NCBI GenBank assembly: GCA_027028725.1
Contig: JALVIB010000094.1
Coordinates: forward strand, 1-18,683
Length of the DNA: 18,683 nt
From: Candidatus Altimarinota bacterium
Lineage (GTDB): Bacteria; Patescibacteriota; Gracilibacteria; UBA4473
Direction of reading: 5' to 3'
The position numbers were made by a program, and so were the translations under genes. Positions 7,052-13,708 of this stretch are shown one piece after another (positions within the stretch are counted from its first letter, which is position 1; each line of letters starts with the position of its first letter). Below the pieces are notes generated by a model. The model made no database searches. It had not been told where the DNA came from and saw only the letters and a program-made list of their open reading frames with translations.

Positions 7052-8191
7052 CTAGCTTCTCCGCAAACTAAAACTCGCCAAGGCGGCGATGAATAAAAGA
7101 ATTGCAAAACTTTTTACCCCAAAAGTAAAAGCTAGAAATGAAGCGAATGAATAAGTAAAAATTCGGGCAATACTTAAAATCCATTCGCGTGCAATAAAAA
7201 ACTCAAATTCTTGTTTGGGGTTTTCTTCGGCAATTTCAATAATTCTTGTATAAAAGGAAATATTAAAAACAGGTCCTAAAAAACCCGCGAAAAATGAGGC
7301 AATTCCTGCCATTAAAGCGGTTGGGAACCAAAATAATAAACCACGAATTCCTAAATCAAAAAATCGTACAATTGCTGAATATCGTAGTGTTTTTTGAGCG
7401 GACTTTTTATCAATAACTCTTCCAAAAAATTTCGCGGAAATTATTTCAGTAATAGCCGTAAACGACACAAGTCCGCCCATCTGAGTAAATCCAACTAAAA
7501 CAGATTTAAAGAAAATTGGCCAAATAAACATCAAAGTCCCTCCGGTCAGTCCATCAATCAAACTCATCCAGAAAATACTTTTTCTATAAAATTTTGTTTT
7601 GAAGAATTTCCAAATTCCCGCGAAATTTTCTAGTTTACATTTAGGAAACTCTAATTTTCGCGAAAAATAAATGGCACTTCCAAAAGAGACAGTTGCTACT
7701 AATGAAACCCAAGCATCCAAGTTTTTATCAAGCAAGAAACCACTAATTAAAGGAGCTAAAACATTAGCACTCACGAAAACAGCTTGAATGCTACCGACAA
7801 AATTACCTCGTTTCCCATTTTTCGTTGATTGCAGATTAAATAAATGATAGCTCGGCCAAAAAATATAAAGTCCCAAAATATAGAAAACTGTTGCTAAACC
7901 TATAAGCCAGACAGAATCCCGCGAAATTGAAATTATTAAATAAAATAAAGCTAAAAAAGATAGTCCAATTTGTAGATTTTGGCGAATTGAGAAATTTTTA
8001 TTCAAATATTTATTAACAGGATAAACTATAAATGTACCGATAAAATTATGTGAAGCCATCCAGAGCATTAGTTGCCAAATTTCAAAACCAAAAGCATTAG
8101 AAACCAAAAACGGAAAAAATACTCCAACTATCGCACTCCCAAACGAGTATAAAAAACTCATTGCCAAGATGTTTTGCTGATTTTTTTTCAT
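7052..8191 (-). CDS. Major facilitator superfamily-like transporter
   Basis: A 379-residue integral membrane protein with about 11-12 hydrophobic segments arranged in two halves, split by a cytoplasmic loop near residues 180-205 (FSRKLEFPKCKLENFAGIWK). The first half opens with FLYSFGSAIVGVFFPFLVSN, the second with FWMSLIDGLTGGTLMFIWPI. Gly-rich and charged inter-helix loops fit the superfamily; no substrate signature is recognisable. The central loop carries an exact dispersed motif (7612-7629, read NFAGI), and another (7914-7928) encodes SRDS between helices. Near-copies encode FAGF and AKFFG. It stands alone, and its stop codon follows a motif near-copy. Confidence 0.8.
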   Translation of the reverse strand: MKKNQQNILAMSFLYSFGSAIVGVFFPFLVSNAFGFEIWQLMLWMASHNFIGTFIVYPVNKYLNKNFSIRQNLQIGLSFLALFYLIISISRDSVWLIGLATVFYILGLYIFWPSYHLFNLQSTKNGKRGNFVGSIQAVFVSANVLAPLISGFLLDKNLDAWVSLVATVSFGSAIYFSRKLEFPKCKLENFAGIWKFFKTKFYRKSIFWMSLIDGLTGGTLMFIWPIFFKSVLVGFTQMGGLVSFTAITEIISAKFFGRVIDKKSAQKTLRYSAIVRFFDLGIRGLLFWFPTALMAGIASFFAGFLGPVFNISFYTRIIEIAEENPKQEFEFFIAREWILSIARIFTYSFASFLAFTFGVKSFAILLFIAALASFSLRRS

Positions 8192-8227
8192 TGCGTGAGG
8201 ATTTTAATAAATCGGCAAAGAAAAGCG

Positions 8228-8246
8228 AAAATTTCGCGGGATTTTT
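8228..8246 (+). repeat. Dispersed motif, full-length intergenic copy
   Basis: A complete AAAATTTCGCGGGATTTT with one extra T, three bases before the C/G hairpin C3. It stands in the spacer between the transporter and the LamG pilin. Confidence 0.9.
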
Positions 8247-8248
8247 GT

Positions 8249-8280
8249 CCCCCTTTTAAGGGGGAAACAGGGGGTTAAAT
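8249..8280 (+). repeat. C/G hairpin repeat with tail (C3)
   Basis: CCCCCTTTTAAGGGGG (perfect stem) is followed by AAACAGGGGGTTAAAT. This is the closest intergenic relative of the copy inserted in the pseudouridine synthase gene at 16808-16840, in the same orientation. Confidence 0.85.
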
Positions 8281-8290
8281 TAGGAGTATA

Positions 8291-8326
8291 TATCCCGCCC
8301 GAGTTTTTATCCTATGATGGCGGGAT
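8291..8326 (-). repeat. Long-loop hairpin repeat, copy 2
   Basis: On the minus strand ATCCCGCC and GGCGGGAT form an 8-bp stem around a loop of about 20 nt. It matches the plus-strand copy at 4541-4575 base for base except for transitions. Part of the gene-free stretch 8192-8490, which otherwise holds C3, C4 and two dispersed motif copies (8228, 8474). Confidence 0.6.
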
Positions 8327-8371
8327 CTTCGAAATTTTTATTATTTTTTCGCTGAAGAAATCTCTACAAGC

Positions 8372-8410
8372 AAATCCCCCTCAATCCCCTCGCAATGCGG
8401 GGGAGGTTTA
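8372..8410 (-). repeat. C/G hairpin repeat with tail (C4)
   Basis: On the minus strand CCTCCCCCGCATTGCGAGGG is followed by GATTGAGGGGGATTTG, the stem-plus-G-run-tail layout of the C family. I see no further structure in 8411-8473. Confidence 0.6.
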
Positions 8411-8490
8411 GAGCACCTCCTTCGCCGCAGGGACAAATTCCACTAACTGCTTGTTCCTCGCAGAGTGTCATTTAATTTCGCGGGATTTTA

Positions 8491-9321
8491 TTAGAAATCT
8501 TCAAATACAACTGGATAAAAATCAGAATTATCTAATTTTCCTGTAAAATTTGTGCCTCCTAAGATCATTGTTCCCGGTCCCCAAATGTTATGAACATTGG
8601 CAATCTCTTCACCAATGAAGTTGCCATCAACCCAGAGTTTCATTTTTGATCCATCATAAGCCGCGAGAACATGATGCCAAATTCCTTCTTTAATTGTTCC
8701 GGGCTCTGTGGTTATAGCATGTCCACCAGAACTTCCAGTAGCAAATCTCAGTGTTCCGTCATCTTTTGCTCCAATTATTACTGAATTTCCTCCACTTTTA
8801 TAAACATAAAAAAGATATTTATAAGTACTTGGTAGTTTGTCATATTTAAACCAAGAAGAAAAGGTGCCGGTTTCCAGTGGTTTATTGTTCGTATTTACAC
8901 TTAAGCTCTGAAATCCTCTAACACTGTTTGTTAAGTCTAAAGAATATCCCGATCCCAGAGGCATGGGAATATCAGTTGAAGGATGAGCATCTTTCCCTTT
9001 ATTCCCCCATTGAGGACTTGATGGGAAAAAATCATTTCCTTGTCCTGAAATATCATGGATATATGTAACATCTCCAGATTCATCAATAGAATTTCCATCA
9101 TAAGTAATTCTAAAAGTGAAATTATTTACGCCATCACGCAAAGCTTGTAAAAAGAGAGTTTTTTGTGAGCTCGCAGCAAAATGTTGCGCTTTGGCTAGGC
9201 GCGCTTTTTCTGAATATCCATGAAAAGATGCTATTGAAATAGTAGAAAGAATACCTATTATAGCAATCGTTATGAGTAATTCTATCAAGGTAAATCCCGC
9301 GAATTTTTTGTTTTTGTTCAT
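8491..9321 (-). CDS. Type IV pilin-like protein with a LamG-type domain
   Basis: A 276-residue secreted protein. The N-terminus MNKNKKFAGFTLIELLITIA is a class III (prepilin) signal: cleavage would fall between G and F, with the conserved Glu at mature position 5. A hydrophobic pilin helix runs to about residue 40. From about residue 125 a concanavalin/LamG-like domain follows, with FSSWFKYDKL, IWHHVLAAYDGSKMKLWVDG and FTGKLDNSDFYPV, which usually binds carbohydrate. I chose ATG 9321 because it gives a normal leader; an upstream ATG at 9354 adds 11 residues and overlaps the promoter. FAGF is encoded by the dispersed motif (9292-9307). A further copy (8474-8490) ends right at the stop codon. 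It could be a minor pilin or an adhesin displayed on the pilus. Confidence 0.85.
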   Translation of the reverse strand: MNKNKKFAGFTLIELLITIAIIGILSTISIASFHGYSEKARLAKAQHFAASSQKTLFLQALRDGVNNFTFRITYDGNSIDESGDVTYIHDISGQGNDFFPSSPQWGNKGKDAHPSTDIPMPLGSGYSLDLTNSVRGFQSLSVNTNNKPLETGTFSSWFKYDKLPSTYKYLFYVYKSGGNSVIIGAKDDGTLRFATGSSGGHAITTEPGTIKEGIWHHVLAAYDGSKMKLWVDGNFIGEEIANVHNIWGPGTMILGGTNFTGKLDNSDFYPVVFEDF

Positions 9322-9344
9322 ATTTTTATTTTGTTCACAGAGAG

Positions 9345-9353
9345 AGTATAACA
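9345..9353 (-). promoter_or_regulatory. Extended -10 promoter of the LamG pilin gene
   Basis: On the minus strand TGT-TATACT is an extended -10 box. No good -35 is present. The start near 9338 leaves a leader of about 17 nt to ATG 9321. Confidence 0.5.
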
Positions 9354-9387
9354 AAATATCGTCTAAAAGTGAAAATTTCGCGGGATT

Positions 9388-10302
9388 TTACCGCAACGCC
9401 TCCACAGCTCGGTCAATTTCGCCAGTCGAGCCAATAAAAATTGTCGTGCGTTGGTGTGGTTCGGTAATTTCAATATCCAAAATTTCTTGCCCATCAGCAG
9501 TAGTCGCTTTTCCGCCAGCTTCCGCGAAAATAAAGGCAAACGGCGCGCACTCAAAAGCTAAACGCAGTTTTCCGTTGGGATGTTTTTCGCAACCGGGATA
9601 AGTAAAAATTCCTTCACCTTTCTGTAAAATATGATGTAAATCCGGCACCATTCCTCCCGAATACCGCAAAGTCCGTTTTTCCGCGATATAATCGTTAATC
9701 AGTTTCAGATACTTTTTGTTAATAGCCGTAGCCCGAAGGTTTCCCGGCGCAAAATATTTAGAATTTTCGCGGAGTTTTAAATCTTTTTTAGTCAACATAA
9801 ATTCTCCAACATCATTCATTTCAAAAACCATCACACCTTTTCCTTTAACCGCGACAATTAGCTCCACGCGTGGACCATAAATCGCATACGCCGCCGCGAC
9901 CATTTCGCGACCTTTTTTGCCCACCAGTTCATCACCTTCCCAAATCCCAAAAATTGAACCAATCGTTAGATTTGCATCAACCAACGAACTTCCATCGAGT
10001 GGATCATAAGCTACAACAAATTTCCCGCGAGGAGCAGGAAAACGAACCAAATCGTCTTGTTCTTCACTCGCCAAAAGCGCACAAAGTTCCGATCCCTCCA
10101 ATTCATTCATAATTATTTTGTCCGACAAGACATCCAATTTGAGCTGATCCTCTCCCGAACAATTAGAAGTGTTTGCTTCTCCGGTATTCCCAGCTCGCAA
10201 GGAAAAGTTAATATACTTCACGCCCCGCGCGATATGATAAAGCAACGAACGAACATCATTTGGCACATTATTGACGCGGAGAGTGTGATTAAAAGATTTC
10301 AT
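9388..10302 (-). CDS. fbp: Fructose-1,6-bisphosphatase, class I
   Basis: A 304-residue gluconeogenic phosphatase that hydrolyses fructose 1,6-bisphosphate to fructose 6-phosphate in the cytosol. The metal and phosphate site is explicit: SGEDQLKLDVLSDKIIM (49-65), ASEEQDD (78-84) and AYDPLDGSSLVDANLTIGSI (98-117). The sugar-binding region RYSGGMVPDLHHIL and GEGIFTYP follows, and the C-terminal EITEPHQRTTIFIGS is typical. Length is slightly under the usual 330 residues. A dispersed motif copy (9372-9390) ends with the stop codon TAA itself. It has its own promoter, whose -10 runs directly into another copy (10314-10333). PRGKF (10022) is a coding copy. Confidence 0.95.
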   Translation of the reverse strand: MKSFNHTLRVNNVPNDVRSLLYHIARGVKYINFSLRAGNTGEANTSNCSGEDQLKLDVLSDKIIMNELEGSELCALLASEEQDDLVRFPAPRGKFVVAYDPLDGSSLVDANLTIGSIFGIWEGDELVGKKGREMVAAAYAIYGPRVELIVAVKGKGVMVFEMNDVGEFMLTKKDLKLRENSKYFAPGNLRATAINKKYLKLINDYIAEKRTLRYSGGMVPDLHHILQKGEGIFTYPGCEKHPNGKLRLAFECAPFAFIFAEAGGKATTADGQEILDIEITEPHQRTTIFIGSTGEIDRAVEALR

Positions 10303-10313
10303 GAGGGATTTGT

Positions 10314-10336
10314 AAAATTTCGCGGGAATTATAACA
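10314..10336 (-). promoter_or_regulatory. Promoter of fbp fused to the dispersed motif
   Basis: On the minus strand the extended -10 TGT-TATAAT (10328-10336) continues as TATAATTCCCGCGAAATTTT. The motif would occupy positions about +1 and downstream, that is, most of the 5' leader before ATG 10302. The -35 is weak. The same 20-bp string occurs at the porA promoter. Confidence 0.55.
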
Positions 10337-10368
10337 CTTTGTTTTGAATTATAAAATTTTATAAGATT

Positions 10369-11109
10369 TCATACTTGCCAATCAATTTCTTGCTTTCCTT
10401 GTTTTTTGAGAATTTCGTTTGTTTTTTGGAAATGTCCACAACCAAAAAATCCGTTATGTGCGCTAAATGGCGATGGATGAGCGGCTTTGAGGACAAAATG
10501 TTTTTGCGAATCAATTAGTTTTTCTTTGCTCTGCGCGTGCCGCCCCCAGAGTAAAAATACGACTCCCGTTTTTTCGCCACCGCCTTGCGGGGCGCGGCGG
10601 GAAATTGTTTCGATAACTTTTCCCGTAAATTCTTCCCAGCCTTTTCCCGCATGACTCATCGGTTTGTGTGCTTCCACGGTTAAAGTCGTATTCAAAAGCA
10701 AAACGCCTTGTTTTGCCCATTTTTCCAGATTTCCATGATCGGGAATTGTAAACTTATCGCCAAATTCCGCTTTCAATTCTTTATAAATATTTTTCAAACT
10801 CGGCGGAATTTTTGCCCCCTTGACCACCGAAAAACACAAACCATGCGCGGTTGGAATATTTTTTGGTAAAGACGAATTGCAATTCGTCTCTACTTTTGAA
10901 ATTGAATGATACGGATCTTGTCCGACAATCACAACCTTTAATTTATCAAAAGGACAGAGTGAAAATCCCGCGAAAATATTTTTTGGCAACGGAAAAACCA
11001 GCTTGCCGGCTTCAATTTCCCCACGGACAAAGTTCGTCAAATCTTTCCAATAAGGTTTAGTAAACTCGTCTGCCAAAACCTTGCGCCAACTTTCTTCAAT
11101 TTTTACCAT
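10369..11109 (-). CDS. ung: Uracil-DNA glycosylase, family 1, with two in-frame repeat insertions
   Basis: A 246-residue base-excision repair enzyme removing uracil from DNA. Key motifs are the water-activating loop GQDPYH (63-68, catalytic D65), LLLNTTLTV (137-145, uracil pocket Asn) and HPSPFSAH (201-208, catalytic H201). Relatives read GQDPYHGPGQAHGL; here 19 residues (69-87) replace the four, and VETNCNSSL inside them is encoded by REP element R6. A second insertion, RRAPQGGGEKT (171-181), comes from the GC-rich repeat G1. FAGF (46-49) is encoded by the dispersed motif (10962-10980) in place of the usual FNAF, without length change. ATG 11109 is chosen because the ung promoter lies just upstream; a longer frame from 11196 would cover it. 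The stop is TGA, the only one in the window. Confidence 0.95.
   Translation of the reverse strand: MVKIEESWRKVLADEFTKPYWKDLTNFVRGEIEAGKLVFPLPKNIFAGFSLCPFDKLKVVIVGQDPYHSISKVETNCNSSLPKNIPTAHGLCFSVVKGAKIPPSLKNIYKELKAEFGDKFTIPDHGNLEKWAKQGVLLLNTTLTVEAHKPMSHAGKGWEEFTGKVIETISRRAPQGGGEKTGVVFLLWGRHAQSKEKLIDSQKHFVLKAAHPSPFSAHNGFFGCGHFQKTNEILKKQGKQEIDWQV
10573..10600 (-). repeat. GC-rich repeat G1, inside ung
   Basis: Minus strand: CCGCCGCGCCCCGC, a 3-4 base turn, GCGGTGGCGAA. It matches G2 and G3 in murD but in the opposite orientation relative to the coding strand. It encodes RRAPQGGGEK in ung. Confidence 0.75.
10866..10893 (-). repeat. GTAG-headed REP palindrome R6, inside ung
   Basis: Minus strand: GTAGAGAC, GAATTGCAATTC, GTCTTTAC. 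It is the same 28-bp family as R1 and R7, and its GTAG foot reads as the codons of VE. It sits five codons after GQDPYH. The neighbouring AATATTTTTTGG string occurs both at 10857 and at 10977, suggesting a local duplication with the insertion. Confidence 0.85.
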
Positions 11110-11116
11110 TGCTTGG

Positions 11117-11144
11117 ATTGTAGCAAAATTTCCACCTTCGCCAA
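11117..11144 (-). promoter_or_regulatory. Promoter of ung
   Basis: On the minus strand TTGGCG (11139-11144), a 16-bp spacer and TACAAT (11117-11122) with an upstream TGC extension. Transcription would start within a few bases of the ATG at 11109, giving an almost leaderless mRNA. Confidence 0.55.
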
Positions 11145-11185
11145 GGCTATGGTGGACAGGTCGCGGGATTTTGGAGAAAAAACTA

Positions 11186-11214
11186 TTGCAAGTCATTTGT
11201 ATTTTTGCTAGATT
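11186..11214 (+). promoter_or_regulatory. Promoter of the Fur-family regulator gene
   Basis: TTGCAA (11186-11191), a 17-bp spacer and TAGATT (11209-11214) preceded by TGC, an extended -10. The start would fall near 11221, about four bases before ATG 11225. It is divergent from the ung promoter. Confidence 0.6.
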
Positions 11215-11224
11215 CCCCTACGAA

Positions 11225-11659
11225 ATGAAAGAAAAACTAACCCTAGCTGAAGAAAAGTTTGCCCAAAGAGCGTGGCGATTTACTTCCGGAGCACGAAATG
11301 TCGGACGGATTATTTTCTCGACCAAAGTTCCACTTTCCGCGACAGAAATCACCGAAATTCTCGCGAAAAAAGGACTTAAATCCGATTTAACGACGGTTTA
11401 TCGCTTGATTGATCGTTATGTGGCTTTGGATTTGGCACACCTTTTGAACGGACAAGTGATGCCGTGTAATCATCCTGAAAACAAAGATGAGGAACATCAT
11501 TTTTTGGTTTGTGAATCGTGTGGCGAGGCGGAGGAAATAACTTTAAATTATAAAGAATCAATTTCACGACAATTAAACGCCGAGAAAAAATTCAAATTAC
11601 GAAAAGTTGATTTAGTTTTTTATGGCCTTTGTGGGACTTGTAAGAAAAAGTTTAATTAA
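11225..11659 (+). CDS. Fur-family metal-dependent transcription regulator
   Basis: A 144-residue repressor-type protein. The N-terminal winged-helix domain covers residues 1-80 with TTVYRLIDRYVALDL (56-70), the recognition region of Fur proteins. The C-terminal dimerisation domain carries HHFLVCESCG (91-100) and GLCGTCKKKF (134-143): two CxxC pairs (C96/C99, C136/C139) that form the structural zinc site. The regulatory metal site (H91, H92 and others) is not canonical, so Fur, Zur and PerR cannot be told apart. ATG 11225 is chosen since the promoter lies just upstream. It is divergent from ung. No operator palindrome is obvious. Confidence 0.9.
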   Translation: MKEKLTLAEEKFAQRAWRFTSGARNVGRIIFSTKVPLSATEITEILAKKGLKSDLTTVYRLIDRYVALDLAHLLNGQVMPCNHPENKDEEHHFLVCESCGEAEEITLNYKESISRQLNAEKKFKLRKVDLVFYGLCGTCKKKFN

Positions 11660-11687
11660 AATTTCGCGAAAGGTTCTTCTTCTTTTG

Positions 11688-11696
11688 TGATATAAT
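11688..11696 (+). promoter_or_regulatory. Extended -10 promoter of the GspG-like pilin gene
   Basis: TGATATAAT (11688-11696) is a perfect extended -10. No -35 match exists; a motif fragment, AAAATTTCGCGAAA (11658-11671), ends there. The leader to ATG 11720 would be about 17 nt. Confidence 0.6.
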
Positions 11697-11719
11697 TTCT
11701 TCGGTTTAAACAATAAAAA

Positions 11720-12259
11720 ATGAAAAACAAACAAAAATTCGCGGGATTTACATTGATTGAACTACTTGTGGTAATTGCGATAATTGGAATTCTCGCGACA
11801 ATTTCAATTTCAACTTTTAATGGATATAAAGAAAAAGCATTAATCGCAAAAACACAATCAGAACTTAAAGAATTAGTCGATTCAATTGTTATTGCAAGAA
11901 CTCTAGATGAAAAATTGTTAAAAGACATTACTGGATATACTGGTTCTGGGTGGACAGGTTGCGTAAATCGTGATTTAAGAAACTCTGATGGAATTTGTTT
12001 TAAAAATTGGAAAAAAGCATTAGACAAAATAGCAAAAGCTGCCAATAAAGATTTATCTCATTTAGAAAGAGATCCATGGGGAAGCCCCTATATTCTGGAT
12101 GAAAATGAAGGAGAATGGAACTCTAATTATTGCAGAAAAGACACTATCAAATCCGTTGGTCCTGATGGAACATATCGATGGCCTCATGTTCCTAATGAGG
12201 ATGATGTTTTGTTTACTAAATATTTACCCTTTTTTAACTCAAAAAAATGTGGAGCATAA
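11720..12259 (+). CDS. Type IV pilin / GspG-like major pseudopilin
   Basis: A 179-residue secreted subunit. The leader MKNKQKFAG is followed by FTLIELLVVIAIIGILATIS, with cleavage predicted after G9 and Glu at mature position 5. The soluble part has HLERDPWGSPYIL, a DENEGEW turn and TIKSVGPDGTYRW, the pattern of GspG-type pseudopilins with a calcium-binding loop. Cysteines near residues 81, 92, 158 and 177 may form disulfides. FAGF at the cleavage site is encoded by a dispersed motif copy (11733-11750), exactly as in the LamG pilin. It is convergent with murD, and the 14 bp between their stop codons are another copy. Pilus assembly genes are not in the window. Confidence 0.9.
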   Translation: MKNKQKFAGFTLIELLVVIAIIGILATISISTFNGYKEKALIAKTQSELKELVDSIVIARTLDEKLLKDITGYTGSGWTGCVNRDLRNSDGICFKNWKKALDKIAKAANKDLSHLERDPWGSPYILDENEGEWNSNYCRKDTIKSVGPDGTYRWPHVPNEDDVLFTKYLPFFNSKKCGA

Positions 12260-12279
12260 ATTCCCGCGAAATTTTAATT
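12258..12279. repeat. Dispersed motif filling the pilin-murD intergenic space
   Basis: ATTCCCGCGAAATT is the entire 14-bp gap between the two convergent stop codons. The flanking motif bases A and TTTTA are provided by the stop codons themselves. Confidence 0.9.
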
Positions 12280-13692
12280 CAACGGACTATTACAATACAT
12301 TTTGTCTTCTTGAAACGAGCGAACCGCTTGTTTGAATTGTTTTCCGCGGTCGATGAAGTTTTTGAAAACATCATAACTCGGGGCAGCGCACGATAGTAGG
12401 CAAACTTTTTTCGCGCCGCGCCCCGCTTTACGGTGGGGAATTTGCGACATGATAATTTCCACAATTTCCTCAAATCCCGTCCATTTTTCCATATCGACAA
12501 AATTTGTTAAGCCAACTTTTTCGATAGTTTTCAGTAAATTTTCGCGGGATTCTGTCGGTAAGACTATAACTAAAGTTCCCAAATCTTTTAGGCGTTGAAG
12601 TAAAGCGGTGAAGTTCTGTTGGCGGTCTTGTCCGCCCAAAAGAATACAGCCGAGGCGGTCCGCGAAAAAATTCACACTGGCTAAAGTGGAATCAGGATTG
12701 GTGGAAATTGAGTCGTCGTAAAACTCAATCCCCTCTTTTTCCGCGAAAAATTCCATACGGTGCGGCAATCCCGCGAAATTTTGGGCGGTTTGTTCAATAG
12801 CAACTTTTAAGTCCGGACTCCCTAGAGTCCGGACTTGAGTTGCTATTATTTTGGCTAACTGAAAAACTGCACCAAAATTATCCAACCAGTGGGGAGCACG
12901 GAAAACAGAGTTTTCAGGAAAAAATTTCGCGGGAATTGGCGGTGCGAAAACAATTTGTGCTTCGGTTTCAATATCTGCTGCCAAATCTCGACAACTTTCC
13001 GGAATTATCAGAAAATCCCGCGAATTTTGGTGTCGCCAAAGGTTGGCTTTGGCGTTCCAGTAGTTTTGTAAAGTTAAATGGCGGTCTAAATGATCAGGGA
13101 AAAAATCCAAAAATATTGCGAAATGTGGCGAAACTTGCAAATTTTCCAACTGATAACTGGAAAGTTCAGCGACAATATAATCCAAATTTCCCACGCCTGT
13201 CTTGAGCGAAGTCGAAAGAAAAAAATCGCTTGTCGTCTGAAGCTTTGGCGAAAGATGATCCCATAAATCTAGCAGAGGAATTCCGTAATTTCCGCCGATT
13301 TTTACTTTGAAACCTGCGTTTTCCAAAAATTCGGCGCAGAATTTTGTCGTGGTAGATTTTCCTTTAGTTCCAGAAATTCCAATAATTTTTTCGCGCCGCG
13401 CCCCGCTCTGCGGTGGGGATTTTTCGTCTAAATTATTAAAGAAAATTTCCGGATTAGAAGTACATTTATCTCGAAAATTTCGCGGGATTTTTTCGCGATT
13501 AATTCCTGAAGAAACCACGATTACATCGTAATTTTCAAAGTCATTGTTTCCCGCGAATTTTTCTATAAACTCGTCAAAAATTTTGATTTCCGCCGAGGTT
13601 TTTTCTCGCAAAAATTTTTCACTGGATTTTCCTTCCAAGCCGTAACCGTAAACGAGAATTTTTTTCGCGGATTTTAGTTTTTCTAGCTTCAT
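12274..13692 (-). CDS. murD: UDP-N-acetylmuramoylalanine--D-glutamate ligase
   Basis: A 472-residue cytosolic ligase adding D-Glu to UDP-MurNAc-L-Ala in peptidoglycan synthesis. Motifs: IGISGTKGKSTTTKF (104-118, ATP loop), ELSSYQLE (176-183), DHLDRH (200-205), YDDSISTNPDST (325-336) and the C-terminal SCAAPSYDVFKNFIDRGKQF. It is longer than the usual 430-450 residues because of insertions at domain boundaries and loops: SPPQSGARRE (92-101, repeat G3), about 147-170 (TTSDFFLSTSLKTGVG), QVRTLGSPDLK (276-286, a perfect hairpin) and PHRKAGRGAKK (429-439, repeat G2). Six exact dispersed motif copies are read as ESREN, NFAG, IPAKFF, NSRDF, KIPRNF and KFAGN. Catalytic residues seem intact, so the protein is probably functional. 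Confidence 0.95.
   Translation of the reverse strand: MKLEKLKSAKKILVYGYGLEGKSSEKFLREKTSAEIKIFDEFIEKFAGNNDFENYDVIVVSSGINREKIPRNFRDKCTSNPEIFFNNLDEKSPPQSGARREKIIGISGTKGKSTTTKFCAEFLENAGFKVKIGGNYGIPLLDLWDHLSPKLQTTSDFFLSTSLKTGVGNLDYIVAELSSYQLENLQVSPHFAIFLDFFPDHLDRHLTLQNYWNAKANLWRHQNSRDFLIIPESCRDLAADIETEAQIVFAPPIPAKFFPENSVFRAPHWLDNFGAVFQLAKIIATQVRTLGSPDLKVAIEQTAQNFAGLPHRMEFFAEKEGIEFYDDSISTNPDSTLASVNFFADRLGCILLGGQDRQQNFTALLQRLKDLGTLVIVLPTESRENLLKTIEKVGLTNFVDMEKWTGFEEIVEIIMSQIPHRKAGRGAKKVCLLSCAAPSYDVFKNFIDRGKQFKQAVRSFQEDKMYCNSPLN
12412..12443 (+). repeat. GC-rich repeat G2, inside murD
   Basis: CGCGCCGCGCCCCGC, TTTA, CGGTGGGGAATTT. It encodes PHRKAGRGAKK on the minus strand. It is about 90% identical to G3, 980 bp away in the same gene, but is read in another frame. 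Confidence 0.85.
12796..12847. repeat. Two-tier perfect hairpin inside murD
   Basis: An outer stem AATAGCAACT/AGTTGCTATT (12796-12805, 12838-12847) encloses an inner 12-bp stem AAGTCCGGACTC/GAGTCCGGACTT (12809-12820, 12825-12836) with a CCTA loop. Only a TTT/G bulge separates them. It encodes IATQVRTLGSPDLKVAIE. Confidence 0.9.
13392..13424 (+). repeat. GC-rich repeat G3, inside murD
   Basis: CGCGCCGCGCCCCGC, TCTG, CGGTGGGGATTTTT. It encodes KSPPQSGARREK on the minus strand, just before the ATP-binding loop. Confidence 0.85.
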
Positions 13693-13708
13693 TTGTATTT
13701 ATCATACT

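Noticed and set aside
8411..8473. Possible small RNA or tRNA in the spacer before the LamG pilin
   Set aside because: No cloverleaf, promoter or terminator could be made out; no tRNA or rRNA was seen elsewhere in the window either.
10303..10371. UGA recoding: ung ends in TGA and the frame stays open into fbp, which could suggest code 25
   Set aside because: All other genes are full length with the standard code and no internal UGA is needed; EIDWQV is a natural end of the glycosylase.
11081..11224. N-terminal extension of the Fur-family gene
   Set aside because: It overlaps ung on the other strand and both promoters, and has no similarity to the family.
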